This document shows, piece by piece, positions 25,348-33,267 of a stretch of 50,020 nt of DNA. A program made the translations under genes and the position numbers. A model generated the notes under the pieces. The model saw nothing but the letters and a program-made list of their open reading frames with translations, did no database searches and had not been told where the DNA came from. Source of the stretch: Caulobacter sp. (GTDB taxonomy: Bacteria; Pseudomonadota; Alphaproteobacteria; Caulobacterales; Caulobacteraceae); assembly GCA_030678995.1 (NCBI GenBank), contig JAUXTQ010000015.1:1-50020 (forward strand), read 5' to 3'. Position 1 is the stretch's first letter, and the number at the start of each line of letters is the position of its first letter.

Positions 25348-26349
25348 TTACCGATACGGGTCGGCCGCGTTCAGGTAGCCGCCGACATAGTCGCTGATGC
25401 CGTCTTCCAGGGGTGTCATCTGGCCCGGGTAGCCGGCCTCGCGCAGGCGGTCCATGTTCGCCTGCGTGAAATACTGGTACTTGTCGCGGATCGAGGTCGG
25501 CATGGCGATGTACTCGATGGCCGGTTCGCGACCGGCGGCCCTGAACACGTTCTCGGCCATGTCCTTGAACGAGCGGGCCTTGCCCGAACCCAGATTGAAG
25601 ACGCCGTTGACCGCCTCGTTCTGCCCCAGCCACTGGACGACGTCGGCGACGTCGCGGACGTAGACGAAGTCGCGCAGCTGGCCGCCGTCGGCGTAGTCGG
25701 GGTTGTGCGACTTGAACAGCTGCACCGAGCGCCCGTCCCGCACGTGGGGCCAGATCTGCGAGGCGACCGACTTCATCGATTCCTTGTGCTCTTCGTTGGG
25801 GCCGTAGACGTTGAAGAACTTCAGGCCGACCCACTGTGGCGGGGCGTAGTCGCGGGCCGCCTGGCGGGCGGCGAACAGGTCGAACAGGGCCTTGGACCAT
25901 CCATAGGTGTTCAGGGGCCGCAGGGTCATGAGACTGGCGATGTCGTCACGATCCTCGAAGCCCTGGGCGCCATCGCCGTAGGTGGCGGCCGAGGAGGCGT
26001 AGATGAACCGGCGCTGGCGGTCGGCGCACCAGCGGAACAGGTCCCGCGACAGGCCGAAGTTCTGGTGGATGATCCTGTCGGCGTCCGGCTCGGTGGTCGA
26101 GCTGATGGCGCCCATGTGGACCACCATGGCCACGTCCTGCCAGCGCCTTTCCAGCCACTCGAACATGTTTTCCGGCGCAACAAAGTCGCCGATCGGGTGC
26201 TTGGCGAGGTTGCGCCATTTGCCCAGGTCCGCCGCGCCGAGCCAATCGCAGGCGACCAGGTCCAGCGACGGGTCCTCGGCCAGTTTGGCGATGATGTTGG
26301 AGCCGATGAAGCCGGCCCCGCCGGTGACGAAAACGATGCGGCGGCTCAT
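25348..26349 (-). CDS. hldD: ADP-L-glycero-D-manno-heptose-6-epimerase
   Basis: A 333-residue extended SDR. The NAD-binding motif is VTGGAGFIGSNI (residues 8-19); Tyr149 and Lys153 in YGWSK are the catalytic pair; FVYVRDVADVVQWLGQN is the family signature. It converts ADP-D-glycero-manno-heptose to the L-epimer for LPS inner-core assembly, in the cytoplasm. It lies 3 nt downstream of hldE, so the two are one transcript. Its TAA stop lies within the third short repeat copy of element E. The start is ATG at 26349. Confidence 0.95.
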   Translation of the reverse strand: MSRRIVFVTGGAGFIGSNIIAKLAEDPSLDLVACDWLGAADLGKWRNLAKHPIGDFVAPENMFEWLERRWQDVAMVVHMGAISSTTEPDADRIIHQNFGLSRDLFRWCADRQRRFIYASSAATYGDGAQGFEDRDDIASLMTLRPLNTYGWSKALFDLFAARQAARDYAPPQWVGLKFFNVYGPNEEHKESMKSVASQIWPHVRDGRSVQLFKSHNPDYADGGQLRDFVYVRDVADVVQWLGQNEAVNGVFNLGSGKARSFKDMAENVFRAAGREPAIEYIAMPTSIRDKYQYFTQANMDRLREAGYPGQMTPLEDGISDYVGGYLNAADPYR

Positions 26350-26352
26350 GAC

Positions 26353-27819
26353 TCAGGCTTTCTCGACAATGCGGGCGATGGCGGCGGAGGTGGAATAGCC
26401 CTCGACGATCGGGGCCAGCTTCACCTCCCCGCCCCAGGACTCGACCAGGTCGTGGCCGACCACGGTCTCGACGGTGTAGTCGGCGCCCTTGATCAGCACG
26501 TCCGGGCGGGCGGCCTTGATCAGCTCGACAGGCGTGTCCTCATCGAACGGCGCGACGAGGTCGACATGGCTGAGGCCCGCCAGCACCAGGGCGCGGGATT
26601 CCAGGTCGTTGATGGGCCGCCCCTCGCCCTTCAGTTGGCGCACCGAGCGGTCGCTGTTGACCCCGACGATCAGCCGGTCGCACCAGGCGCGGGACTGGGC
26701 CAGATAGGCCACGTGGCCCTTGTGCAGGATGTCGAAACAGCCGTTGGTGAAGCCGACCTTGAGCCCCTGGGCGCGCCAGGCGGCGGCCTTTTCGGCCACC
26801 TGGCCGGGCGTCGCCAGCTTGGCTTCGGCCGGGGCCATGTAGGCGGAGATTTCAGCCTCGATCAGGTCATGCGGCGTGGCCACCGCGGTGCCGGCCTTGC
26901 CGACGACCACCCCTGACGCCAGCAGCGCGAAGGCGACCGCGTCTTCGTGAGACGCCTTGGCCGCCAGCGCCAGGCCCAGGGCCGCCAGGGCCGTGTCGCC
27001 GGCGCCGGAGACGTCGAACACCTCGCGAGCCCGGCCGGGGAAGTGGCGCACGCCCTCGCCGCGCACGGCCAGACTCATGCCGCGGGCGGCGCGGGTGACC
27101 AGCACCGCCCTGGCCCGCGACAGGTCCAGCGCCCGGGTCAGGGCGGCCTCGACCTGTTCGTCGGTCTCGGTGGGCAGTTCGGTGGCCGCCGCCAGCTCGG
27201 CGGCGTTCGGCTTGACGATGTCGACGGCGCCATAGCGGGCGAAATTGCGGGCCTTGGAATCGACGATCAGGACCGCGCCGGACGCCTTCGCGGCGGCCAG
27301 GCAGGCCTCGATCACCAACGGCGTCACCGCGCCCTTGCCGTAGTCGGACAGCAGGATCGCCCCCGCCTCCCCCGCGGCGTGACGCACAGCGGTCACCAGC
27401 CGGGCCTCAGCCTCCTTGCCGACAGGGCGCAGATCTTCGGAATCAACACGCAACAGCTGCTGGCCGGCGGCGATATAGCGGGTCTTGACCGTGGTCGGAC
27501 GGGCCTTCTCGGCGACCAGATGGCCCTCCATGCCAGCCTCGGCGCCGATCATCCCCAGAGCCTCGTTGGCCGCGGCGTCGTCGCCGATGATCCCGGCCAG
27601 GGCCGCCAGCCCGCCCAGGGCCGCGACGTTGCGCGCCACATTGCCCGCGCCGCCCAGCATGGCGGTGTCGCGGGTGCGGGCCAGCACGGGAATGGGCGCC
27701 TCGGGCGAGGTGCGGTTGACCTCGCCATAGACGAAGCGGTCGACCATCACATCGCCGACGCAGGCCACGCGCACCCCGGCGACGGCGGTCAGCAGTGACT
27801 GTAGGGAAGCCAGATCCAT
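26353..27819 (-). CDS. hldE: bifunctional heptose-7-phosphate kinase/adenylyltransferase
   Basis: A 488-residue bifunctional enzyme. The N-terminal PfkB-type kinase (about 1-320) contains GGAGNVARN and the ATP-binding DVSGAGDTALAAL; the C-terminal adenylyltransferase (about 355-488) has GCFDILHKGHV. The kinase makes heptose-1,7-bisphosphate and the second domain activates heptose-1-phosphate as ADP-heptose, the substrate for HldD. It is the first gene of the hldE-hldD operon and is divergent from kdsA; type A repeat copy 2 lies in the shared gap. Confidence 0.95.
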   Translation of the reverse strand: MDLASLQSLLTAVAGVRVACVGDVMVDRFVYGEVNRTSPEAPIPVLARTRDTAMLGGAGNVARNVAALGGLAALAGIIGDDAAANEALGMIGAEAGMEGHLVAEKARPTTVKTRYIAAGQQLLRVDSEDLRPVGKEAEARLVTAVRHAAGEAGAILLSDYGKGAVTPLVIEACLAAAKASGAVLIVDSKARNFARYGAVDIVKPNAAELAAATELPTETDEQVEAALTRALDLSRARAVLVTRAARGMSLAVRGEGVRHFPGRAREVFDVSGAGDTALAALGLALAAKASHEDAVAFALLASGVVVGKAGTAVATPHDLIEAEISAYMAPAEAKLATPGQVAEKAAAWRAQGLKVGFTNGCFDILHKGHVAYLAQSRAWCDRLIVGVNSDRSVRQLKGEGRPINDLESRALVLAGLSHVDLVAPFDEDTPVELIKAARPDVLIKGADYTVETVVGHDLVESWGGEVKLAPIVEGYSTSAAIARIVEKA

Positions 27820-27871
27820 GGGCGTGAGGATGTGAGCCGTGACGTTGGGGCGGTCAAGCCATGCGTGGTGC

Positions 27872-27959
27872 GTGGTTCGACATGTCCCTGCGGGCCTGCT
27901 CGGGATGACGTATATCTGTGAACGTCAAGGTGAGCAGCGCGCAGCGCGTGTCGAACCAC
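27872..27959. repeat. intergenic palindromic repeat, type A copy 2
   Basis: Begins TGGTTCGACATG and ends GCGTGTCGAACCAC, with GGGCCTGCTCGGGATGACGT inside. It has the same orientation and core as 4027-4116. It lies inside the divergent promoter gap between hldE and kdsA. Confidence 0.85.
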
Positions 27960-28031
27960 GGCGCGTCCTATATAGCAGCCCTCGAAAGGTCGGCCCGTCG
28001 CCGACTCCCAACAGGACCCGGAAACCGATTG

Positions 28032-28883
28032 ATGGCCGTCGTTGAGCTGAAGCCCTGGAACATCTCGATCGGCGCCGGCCAGCCGCTGGCCGTGATCGCC
28101 GGTCTCAATGTGCTGGAAAGCCTGGACCTGGCGCTCAGCGTCGGGCGGGAGCTGCAAGGCATCTGCGCCGACCTGGGCCTGCCTTATGTGTTCAAGGCCA
28201 GCTTCGACAAGGCCAACCGGTCCTCGATCAGGAGCTATCGCGGACCGGGCCTCAAGGATGGCCTGGCCATGCTGGCCGAGGTCAAGACACAGCTGAACGT
28301 GCCGATCGCCACCGACCTGCACGAGGCCGGACAGGCCGAGGCCGTGGCTGCGGTGGCCGACCTGGTGCAGATCCCGGCCTTCCTCTGCCGCCAGACCGAC
28401 CTGATCGTGGCCACGGCACGCGCGACGGCGGCTGCGGGCGGAGTGCTGCACGTCAAGAAGGCCCAGTTCATCGCCCCCTGGGACTGCAAGAACATCATCG
28501 ACAAGGCCCGCGAGGCGGCGCCGGACGTGCCGATCATCCTCTGCGAGCGGGGCAGTTCGTTCGGCTACAACAACCTGGTGGTCGATATGCTGGGCATCGG
28601 CGAGATGCAGCGGCTGGGCGTGCCGGTGACCATCGACGCCACCCACGCGGTGCAGCTTCCCGGCGCTGACCCGCGCACCGCCGGCGCCTCGACGGGCGGG
28701 CGGCGCGAGGGCGTGCCGGTCATTGCCAGGGCCGCCATCGCGGCGGGCGCGGACGGCGTCTTCCTCGAGTTCCACCCGGACCCGGACAAGGCCCTGTGCG
28801 ACGGCCCCAGCTGTCTGCCGCTCGATGGCGCGCGAGAGCTGTTAGCGACGCTCAAGGCCCTGCACCAGGTCGTTCAGGCCTGA
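28032..28883 (+). CDS. kdsA: 3-deoxy-8-phosphooctulonate synthase (KDO-8-P synthase)
   Basis: A 283-residue class I/II KDO-8-P synthase, an (alpha/beta)8 DAHP synthase-like enzyme condensing phosphoenolpyruvate with arabinose-5-phosphate for KDO. The family segments KASFDKANRSSIRSYRGPGL, TDLHEAGQAEAV, DLVQIPAFLCRQTDL and ERGSSFGYNNLVVDML are all present. The ATG at 28032 is preferred over an upstream in-frame ATG, which would add 38 residues from the type A repeat. It faces away from the heptose genes, consistent with a shared role in inner-core LPS. Confidence 0.96.
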   Translation: MAVVELKPWNISIGAGQPLAVIAGLNVLESLDLALSVGRELQGICADLGLPYVFKASFDKANRSSIRSYRGPGLKDGLAMLAEVKTQLNVPIATDLHEAGQAEAVAAVADLVQIPAFLCRQTDLIVATARATAAAGGVLHVKKAQFIAPWDCKNIIDKAREAAPDVPIILCERGSSFGYNNLVVDMLGIGEMQRLGVPVTIDATHAVQLPGADPRTAGASTGGRREGVPVIARAAIAAGADGVFLEFHPDPDKALCDGPSCLPLDGARELLATLKALHQVVQA

Positions 28884-28905
28884 TCGCGGGCGTCAGGTTG
28901 CCCAA

Positions 28906-29181
28906 AAGCGGCGGTGCGTCTCGCCGTTCCACGCCATCGACGGCGCCTGTCGCTTCGACGCCTCGCCCCTGGGACGACGACTGGACCTGACCGTGACCAG
29001 GACCCTGGCGGGCATGCCGGACTTCACCGCGGGCAAGGCCCCCAAACGCCAAAACCTCACCGACGGCCGCCTGCTGGCCCTCTTCGTCAGCATGCCGCTG
29101 ATCCCCCTGAGGGTCGCGGCGGGCATCCACTGGGAGGCCCTGCGCCTTTTCCTCAAAGGGAATCCGCTGGTTATACGCCCC
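28906..29181 (+). pseudogene. DUF1365 C-terminal remnant
   Basis: The plus-strand frame reads KRRCVSPFHAIDGACRFDAS, then LTVTRTLAGMPDF, then LALFVSMPLIPLRVAAGIHW and EALRLFLKGNPL. This matches the C-terminal third of DUF1365 proteins, which normally precede a cyclopropane-fatty-acid synthase. No N-terminal part is present: kdsA ends immediately upstream in another frame. It is therefore a decayed gene, not a start-to-stop CDS. The gap 28884-29275 holds nothing else I can name. Confidence 0.7.
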
Positions 29182-29275
29182 TCCTCCGCGACCGTCGGCG
29201 CCAGCCGCGCATCGCTGGTCTCTCGCAATACGGGAAAAAACGATGTTAGTCTCAGCGGGACGGAAAGGAGCGCCT

Positions 29276-30517
29276 ATGACGCTGACGGACCTGACCCATT
29301 CGACGAGCCGGCCGATGCCGGAGTCGCCGGCCCTGCGTAGGGCGCCGGCGGTGTTCCGGACGGCCGTGAGGATCTGCGCCGAGAACTGGCGTCAGGGGTC
29401 GCTGACCTGGGTGCTGCCTGACGCGACCGAGATCCACAGCCAGGGCGCCGAGCCCGGTCCCCACGCCCGCCTGATCGTCCGGAACTACAACTTCATCCGC
29501 CGCTGCCTGACCGCCGGCTCGATCGGTTTCGCCGAGGGCTTCATGGCCGGGGAATGGGATACCCCTGACCTGTCGGCCCTGCTGACCGGCTTCGCGATGA
29601 ACTTCGACCGGCTGCAGGCCCTGGTGCGGGGCAATCCGGTGGTGCGGGCGGTGAACTTCATCACCCATCTGATGCGCCGCAACGACCGCCGTGGGTCGCA
29701 GAAGAACATCCATGCCCACTATGACCTGGGCAACCACTTCTACACCCGCTGGCTGGACCCCAGCATGACCTACAGCTCGGCGGTTTATGAGAAGCCTGGT
29801 GAGCCGCTCGAACTGGCCCAGAAGCACAAGTACGCGGCGCTGGCCCGCTCCATGGGCCTGCAGGCCGGCCAGAGCGTGCTGGAGATCGGCTGCGGCTGGG
29901 GCGGCTTCGCCGAATTCGCCGCCGCCGAGGTGGGCGCCAACGTCACCGGCATCACCATCAGCCGCGAGCAGTACGACTTCGCCCGCAAGCGGCTGTTCGA
30001 CCAGGGCCTGGCCGAGAAGGCCGACATCCGCCTGATCGACTATCGCGACGTCGAGGGCCGCTTCGATCGGGTCGCCTCCATCGAGATGTTCGAGGCGGTC
30101 GGCGAGGAATACTGGCCGACCTATTTCAGCAAGATCCGCGATGTGCTCTCGCCCGGCGGCCGCGCCGGCCTGCAGATCATCACCATCAAGGAAGAGCTGT
30201 TCGACAGCTACCGGCGGCGGGCCGACTTCATCCAGAAGTACATCTTCCCGGGCGGCATGCTGCCCAGCGAGACGGCCCTGCGGCGCGAGACCGACCGCGC
30301 CGGTCTCGAGTGGGTCGACGCGACCCGCTACGGCCAGCACTACGCCGACACCCTGGCCGAATGGGGCCGCCGCTTCGAGACGGCCTGGGACGAGATCAGA
30401 CGGCTGGGCTTCGACGAGCGCTTCCGCAAGATGTGGGGCTATTACCTCAGCTACTGCGAGGCCGGCTTCCGCACCGGCCGCACGGACGTGATCCAGCTCA
30501 GCCTCAGTCGGAGTTGA
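29276..30517 (+). CDS. cfa: cyclopropane-fatty-acyl-phospholipid synthase
   Basis: A 413-residue CFA synthase. The N-terminal lipid-binding part is followed by HYDLGNHFY (149-156), the SAM-binding VLEIGCGWGGFAEFA (201-215) and IEMFEAVGEEYW, which identify the family. It methylenates unsaturated phospholipid acyl chains at the membrane surface using S-adenosylmethionine. The ATG at 29276 has AAAGGAG upstream. It is the intact member of a pair whose usual DUF1365 partner survives only as a remnant just upstream. Confidence 0.93.
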   Translation: MTLTDLTHSTSRPMPESPALRRAPAVFRTAVRICAENWRQGSLTWVLPDATEIHSQGAEPGPHARLIVRNYNFIRRCLTAGSIGFAEGFMAGEWDTPDLSALLTGFAMNFDRLQALVRGNPVVRAVNFITHLMRRNDRRGSQKNIHAHYDLGNHFYTRWLDPSMTYSSAVYEKPGEPLELAQKHKYAALARSMGLQAGQSVLEIGCGWGGFAEFAAAEVGANVTGITISREQYDFARKRLFDQGLAEKADIRLIDYRDVEGRFDRVASIEMFEAVGEEYWPTYFSKIRDVLSPGGRAGLQIITIKEELFDSYRRRADFIQKYIFPGGMLPSETALRRETDRAGLEWVDATRYGQHYADTLAEWGRRFETAWDEIRRLGFDERFRKMWGYYLSYCEAGFRTGRTDVIQLSLSRS

Positions 30518-30530
30518 GGGCGTAGACCCC

Positions 30531-30648
30531 GTCATGGCCCGACTTGTTCGGGCCACCCAGGCACGTTGTGTTTTGAGGTGTTGAACCGTTCGCGACCATT
30601 CAATCGGCTCCGTGTTCATAGATGGCCCGAACCAGTCGGGCCATGACG
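30531..30648. repeat. BIME-like repeat, type B copy 1
   Basis: Starts GTCATGGCCCGACTTGTTCG and ends AGTCGGGCCATGACG, so two small GGCCCGA palindromes face each other around a ~60-base spacer. A second copy is at 33120-33238. Confidence 0.85.
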
Positions 30649-30745
30649 CTTGGGAGTATTGGGCTGCGCCTTCAGAAAAACTACGGTTGCATGATCGCCC
30701 CGGAGCACGATCTAGGTTGGAGCAGCCATTCTGGCAGGGCCTCGA

Positions 30746-31744
30746 ATGACCATCCACGCAAGCGTTCTTGACGCCATCGGCAACACGCCCCTGATCCGCC
30801 TGAAGGCCGCCAGCGCGGCGACCGGCTGCGAGATTTTGGGCAAGGCGGAGTTCCTCAACCCCGGCCAGTCGGTCAAGGATCGCGCGGCGCTTGCCATCAT
30901 CCGCGACGCCGAGGCCAGAGGCCAGCTGCGTCCGGGCGGCCGGATCGTCGAGGGCACGGCGGGCAATACCGGCATCGGCCTGGCCATGGTCGCCAGCGCG
31001 CTCGGCTACCGGACTACGATCGTCATTCCGCGCACCCAGAGCCAGGAAAAGAAGGACGCCATCCGCCTGGCCGGGGCTGAGCTGATCGAGGTGGACGCTG
31101 TCCCCTACTCCAATCCGGACAACTACGTCCGCTACTCGGGCCGGCTTGCCGAGGAGCTGGCGAAGACCGAGCCCAACGGCGCCGTCTGGGCCAACCAGTT
31201 CGACAATGTCGCCAACCGCCAGGCCCATGAGCGCACCACCGGCCCGGAGATCTGGGAACAGACCGGCGGCAAGGTCGACGGCTTCATCTGCGCGGTCGGC
31301 TCGGGCGGCACCCTGGCCGGCGTGGCGGCTGCGCTGCGGGCGCGCAGGCCGGACGTGGCCATCGGCCTGGCCGATCCCGGCGGCGCGGCCCTCTACAGCT
31401 ACTACAAGACTGGCGAGCTGAAGGCCGAGGGCAATTCGATCACCGAGGGCATCGGCCAGGGCCGCATCACCGCCAACCTTGAGGGACTGGTCATCGACCA
31501 CGCCTGGCGCATCGAGGACGAGGAGATGCTGCGGGTGATCTTCGATCTGGTGAAGCACGAGGGCCTGTGCCTTGGCGGCTCGTCGGGCATCAACATCGCC
31601 GGCGCCATGCGTCTGGCGCGCGAACTGGGGCCGGGCCACACCATTGTGACGGTGTTGTGCGACTACGGATCGCGGTATCAGAGCAAACTGTTCAATCCGG
31701 CGTTCCTGAAAGAGCGCGGCCTGCCGGCTCCCGGCTGGTTATAG
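30746..31744 (+). CDS. cysK: cysteine synthase A
   Basis: A 332-residue fold-type II PLP enzyme. The lysine Schiff-base site is FLNPGQSVKDR (Lys44), EGTAGNTGIGLA is the substrate-binding loop, and VGSGGTLAG binds the PLP phosphate. It makes cysteine from O-acetylserine and sulfide in the cytoplasm. The motif variant PGQS and the C-terminal GSSGIN are typical of the cysteine synthase group related to CBS-like enzymes. It is followed 10 nt later by sseA, so the two form an operon for cysteine and sulfane sulfur metabolism. Confidence 0.9.
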   Translation: MTIHASVLDAIGNTPLIRLKAASAATGCEILGKAEFLNPGQSVKDRAALAIIRDAEARGQLRPGGRIVEGTAGNTGIGLAMVASALGYRTTIVIPRTQSQEKKDAIRLAGAELIEVDAVPYSNPDNYVRYSGRLAEELAKTEPNGAVWANQFDNVANRQAHERTTGPEIWEQTGGKVDGFICAVGSGGTLAGVAAALRARRPDVAIGLADPGGAALYSYYKTGELKAEGNSITEGIGQGRITANLEGLVIDHAWRIEDEEMLRVIFDLVKHEGLCLGGSSGINIAGAMRLARELGPGHTIVTVLCDYGSRYQSKLFNPAFLKERGLPAPGWL

Positions 31745-31754
31745 GGACTATTCG

Positions 31755-32600
31755 ATGGCCGATCCGCTCGTTTCCACCGCTTGGCTCGCCGATCACCTCG
31801 AAGCGCCCGACGTGCGGATCGTCGATGCCAGCTGGTACTTCCCCCATGAGGAGCGCGACGCGAAGGCGGACTTCGCCTTGGCGCACATCCCCGGCGCGGT
31901 GTTTTTCGACATCGACGAGATCGCCGACGAGACCTCCGGCCTGCCGCACATGCTGCCCAGCGGGGTCAAGTTCGCCTCGCGGGTGCGCAAGCTGGGCCTG
32001 GGCGACGGCGCGCGGATGGTCATCTACGACCAGCTGGGCCTGCGCTCGGCCGCCCGGGTCTGGTGGATGTTCCGGGCCATGGGCCATCTGGACGTGGTCG
32101 TCCTGGACGGCGGTCTGCCCAAATGGATCGCAGAGGGCCGTCCGGTGTCGGACATGCCCTCCCCGCCACGCGAGCGGCACTTCACCCCCCGCTTCAGTTC
32201 AGACCTGGTCCGCGACCTGAACCAGGTGAAGAAGGCGCTGGAGACCGGCCGCGAGCAGCTGGTCGACGCCCGCCCCGCCGGCCGTTTCACCGGCGAGACG
32301 CCCGAGCCCCGCGCCGGACTGCGCGGCGGCCATATGCCCGGCGCCCGCAGCCTGCCCGCCAGCGAACTTCTAGCTCCCGACGGCACCATGAAGGCCGCGC
32401 CGCAACTAGCTGATCTGTTTGAGAAAGCGGGTGTTGACATCAACAAGCCGGTGGTCACCACCTGCGGCTCTGGCATCACCGCCGCCATCCTCGCTCTGGG
32501 CCTGGCCCGGCTCGGCAAGGAGCGGGCGGCGGTCTACGACGGCTCCTGGACCGAATGGGGCGGCCGCGAAGACACCGCCGTGGTGACCGGTCCGGCGTGA
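31755..32600 (+). CDS. sseA: 3-mercaptopyruvate sulfurtransferase
   Basis: A 281-residue two-domain rhodanese. The N-terminal domain is inactive and the C-terminal domain carries the active-site loop CGSGITA with Cys237, the loop type that favours 3-mercaptopyruvate over thiosulfate. The linking GGLPKWIAEGRPV region is also typical. It transfers sulfane sulfur from 3-mercaptopyruvate to acceptors such as cyanide or thioredoxin. It is the middle gene of a cysK-sseA-GNAT operon; its TGA overlaps the next GTG start. Confidence 0.95.
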   Translation: MADPLVSTAWLADHLEAPDVRIVDASWYFPHEERDAKADFALAHIPGAVFFDIDEIADETSGLPHMLPSGVKFASRVRKLGLGDGARMVIYDQLGLRSAARVWWMFRAMGHLDVVVLDGGLPKWIAEGRPVSDMPSPPRERHFTPRFSSDLVRDLNQVKKALETGREQLVDARPAGRFTGETPEPRAGLRGGHMPGARSLPASELLAPDGTMKAAPQLADLFEKAGVDINKPVVTTCGSGITAAILALGLARLGKERAAVYDGSWTEWGGREDTAVVTGPA

Positions 32601-33100
32601 GCGTCCATATCCGCCAGGCCTCCCGGACGAACGCGGCCCTGTTTCCGGCCATCGAACGATCCGCCGGCGAGGCCTTCCGCGCCATTCCCGACCTTGCCTG
32701 GATCGCCGACGACGCGGTGACCCCGGCCGAAGACTACTTCCCCGCCATTGCCGCGGGAACGGTCTGGGAGGCCGTCGAGGGCGAGACGCCGGTCGGCTTC
32801 GTGCTGGGCGAGGTGGTCTGCGACGCGCTGCACATCTGGGAGCTGGCGGTGGCGCAAGCGCACCAGCAGCAGGGCCTGGGCCGGCGGCTGATGCAGGCGG
32901 CGGAGGACTGGGCCCGGGATCGCGGGCTGGCCGCGCTGACCCTCACCACGTTCAGTACGGTGCCGTGGAACGGACCCTTCTACAGCCGGCTGGGCTATCA
33001 ACGGCTTGAAACGCCGCTCCCGGAGGTCTTGCAGACGTTGATCGAGGCCGAGACGGCGCGGGGTCTGAAGGACCGCTGTGCGATGCGGCTGACGCTGTAG
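32597..33100 (+). CDS. GNAT family N-acetyltransferase
   Basis: A 167-residue acetyltransferase with the GNAT motif A in IWELAVAQAHQQQGLGRRLM (Q/RxxGxG/A as QQGLGR) and the C-terminal YSRLGYQRLE segment of motif B. It acetylates an unknown amine with acetyl-CoA. The start is GTG overlapping the sseA stop (GTGA), so it is translationally coupled to sseA, and its substrate may be a sulfur metabolite, by context only. The BIME-like type B copy 2 follows. Confidence 0.88.
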   Translation: MSVHIRQASRTNAALFPAIERSAGEAFRAIPDLAWIADDAVTPAEDYFPAIAAGTVWEAVEGETPVGFVLGEVVCDALHIWELAVAQAHQQQGLGRRLMQAAEDWARDRGLAALTLTTFSTVPWNGPFYSRLGYQRLETPLPEVLQTLIEAETARGLKDRCAMRLTL

Positions 33101-33119
33101 CGGAGCAACACCCCCATCC

Positions 33120-33238
33120 GTCATGGCCCGACTTGTTCGGGCCACCCATGCGCACCGTGGAAATCAGGATGAGGCGGACTGTCGCTCGAGGTCGGAAAGC
33201 CCGTGTTCCTGGGTGGCCCGGACATGCCGGGCCATGAC
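33120..33238. repeat. BIME-like repeat, type B copy 2
   Basis: Begins GTCATGGCCCGACTTGTTCG and ends CCGGACATGCCGGGCCATGAC. It is the same paired-palindrome design as 30531-30648, but the central spacer is unrelated. It lies between the GNAT gene and the convergent binding-protein gene. Confidence 0.85.
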
Positions 33239-33267
33239 GGTGAATTGGAGGGACCGGAGCTTCGAAC

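Noticed and set aside
30531..33238. Type B elements read as small protein-coding genes (MARLVRAT-type peptides)
   Set aside because: These frames lie within the repeats and vary with the palindromes rather than by codons.
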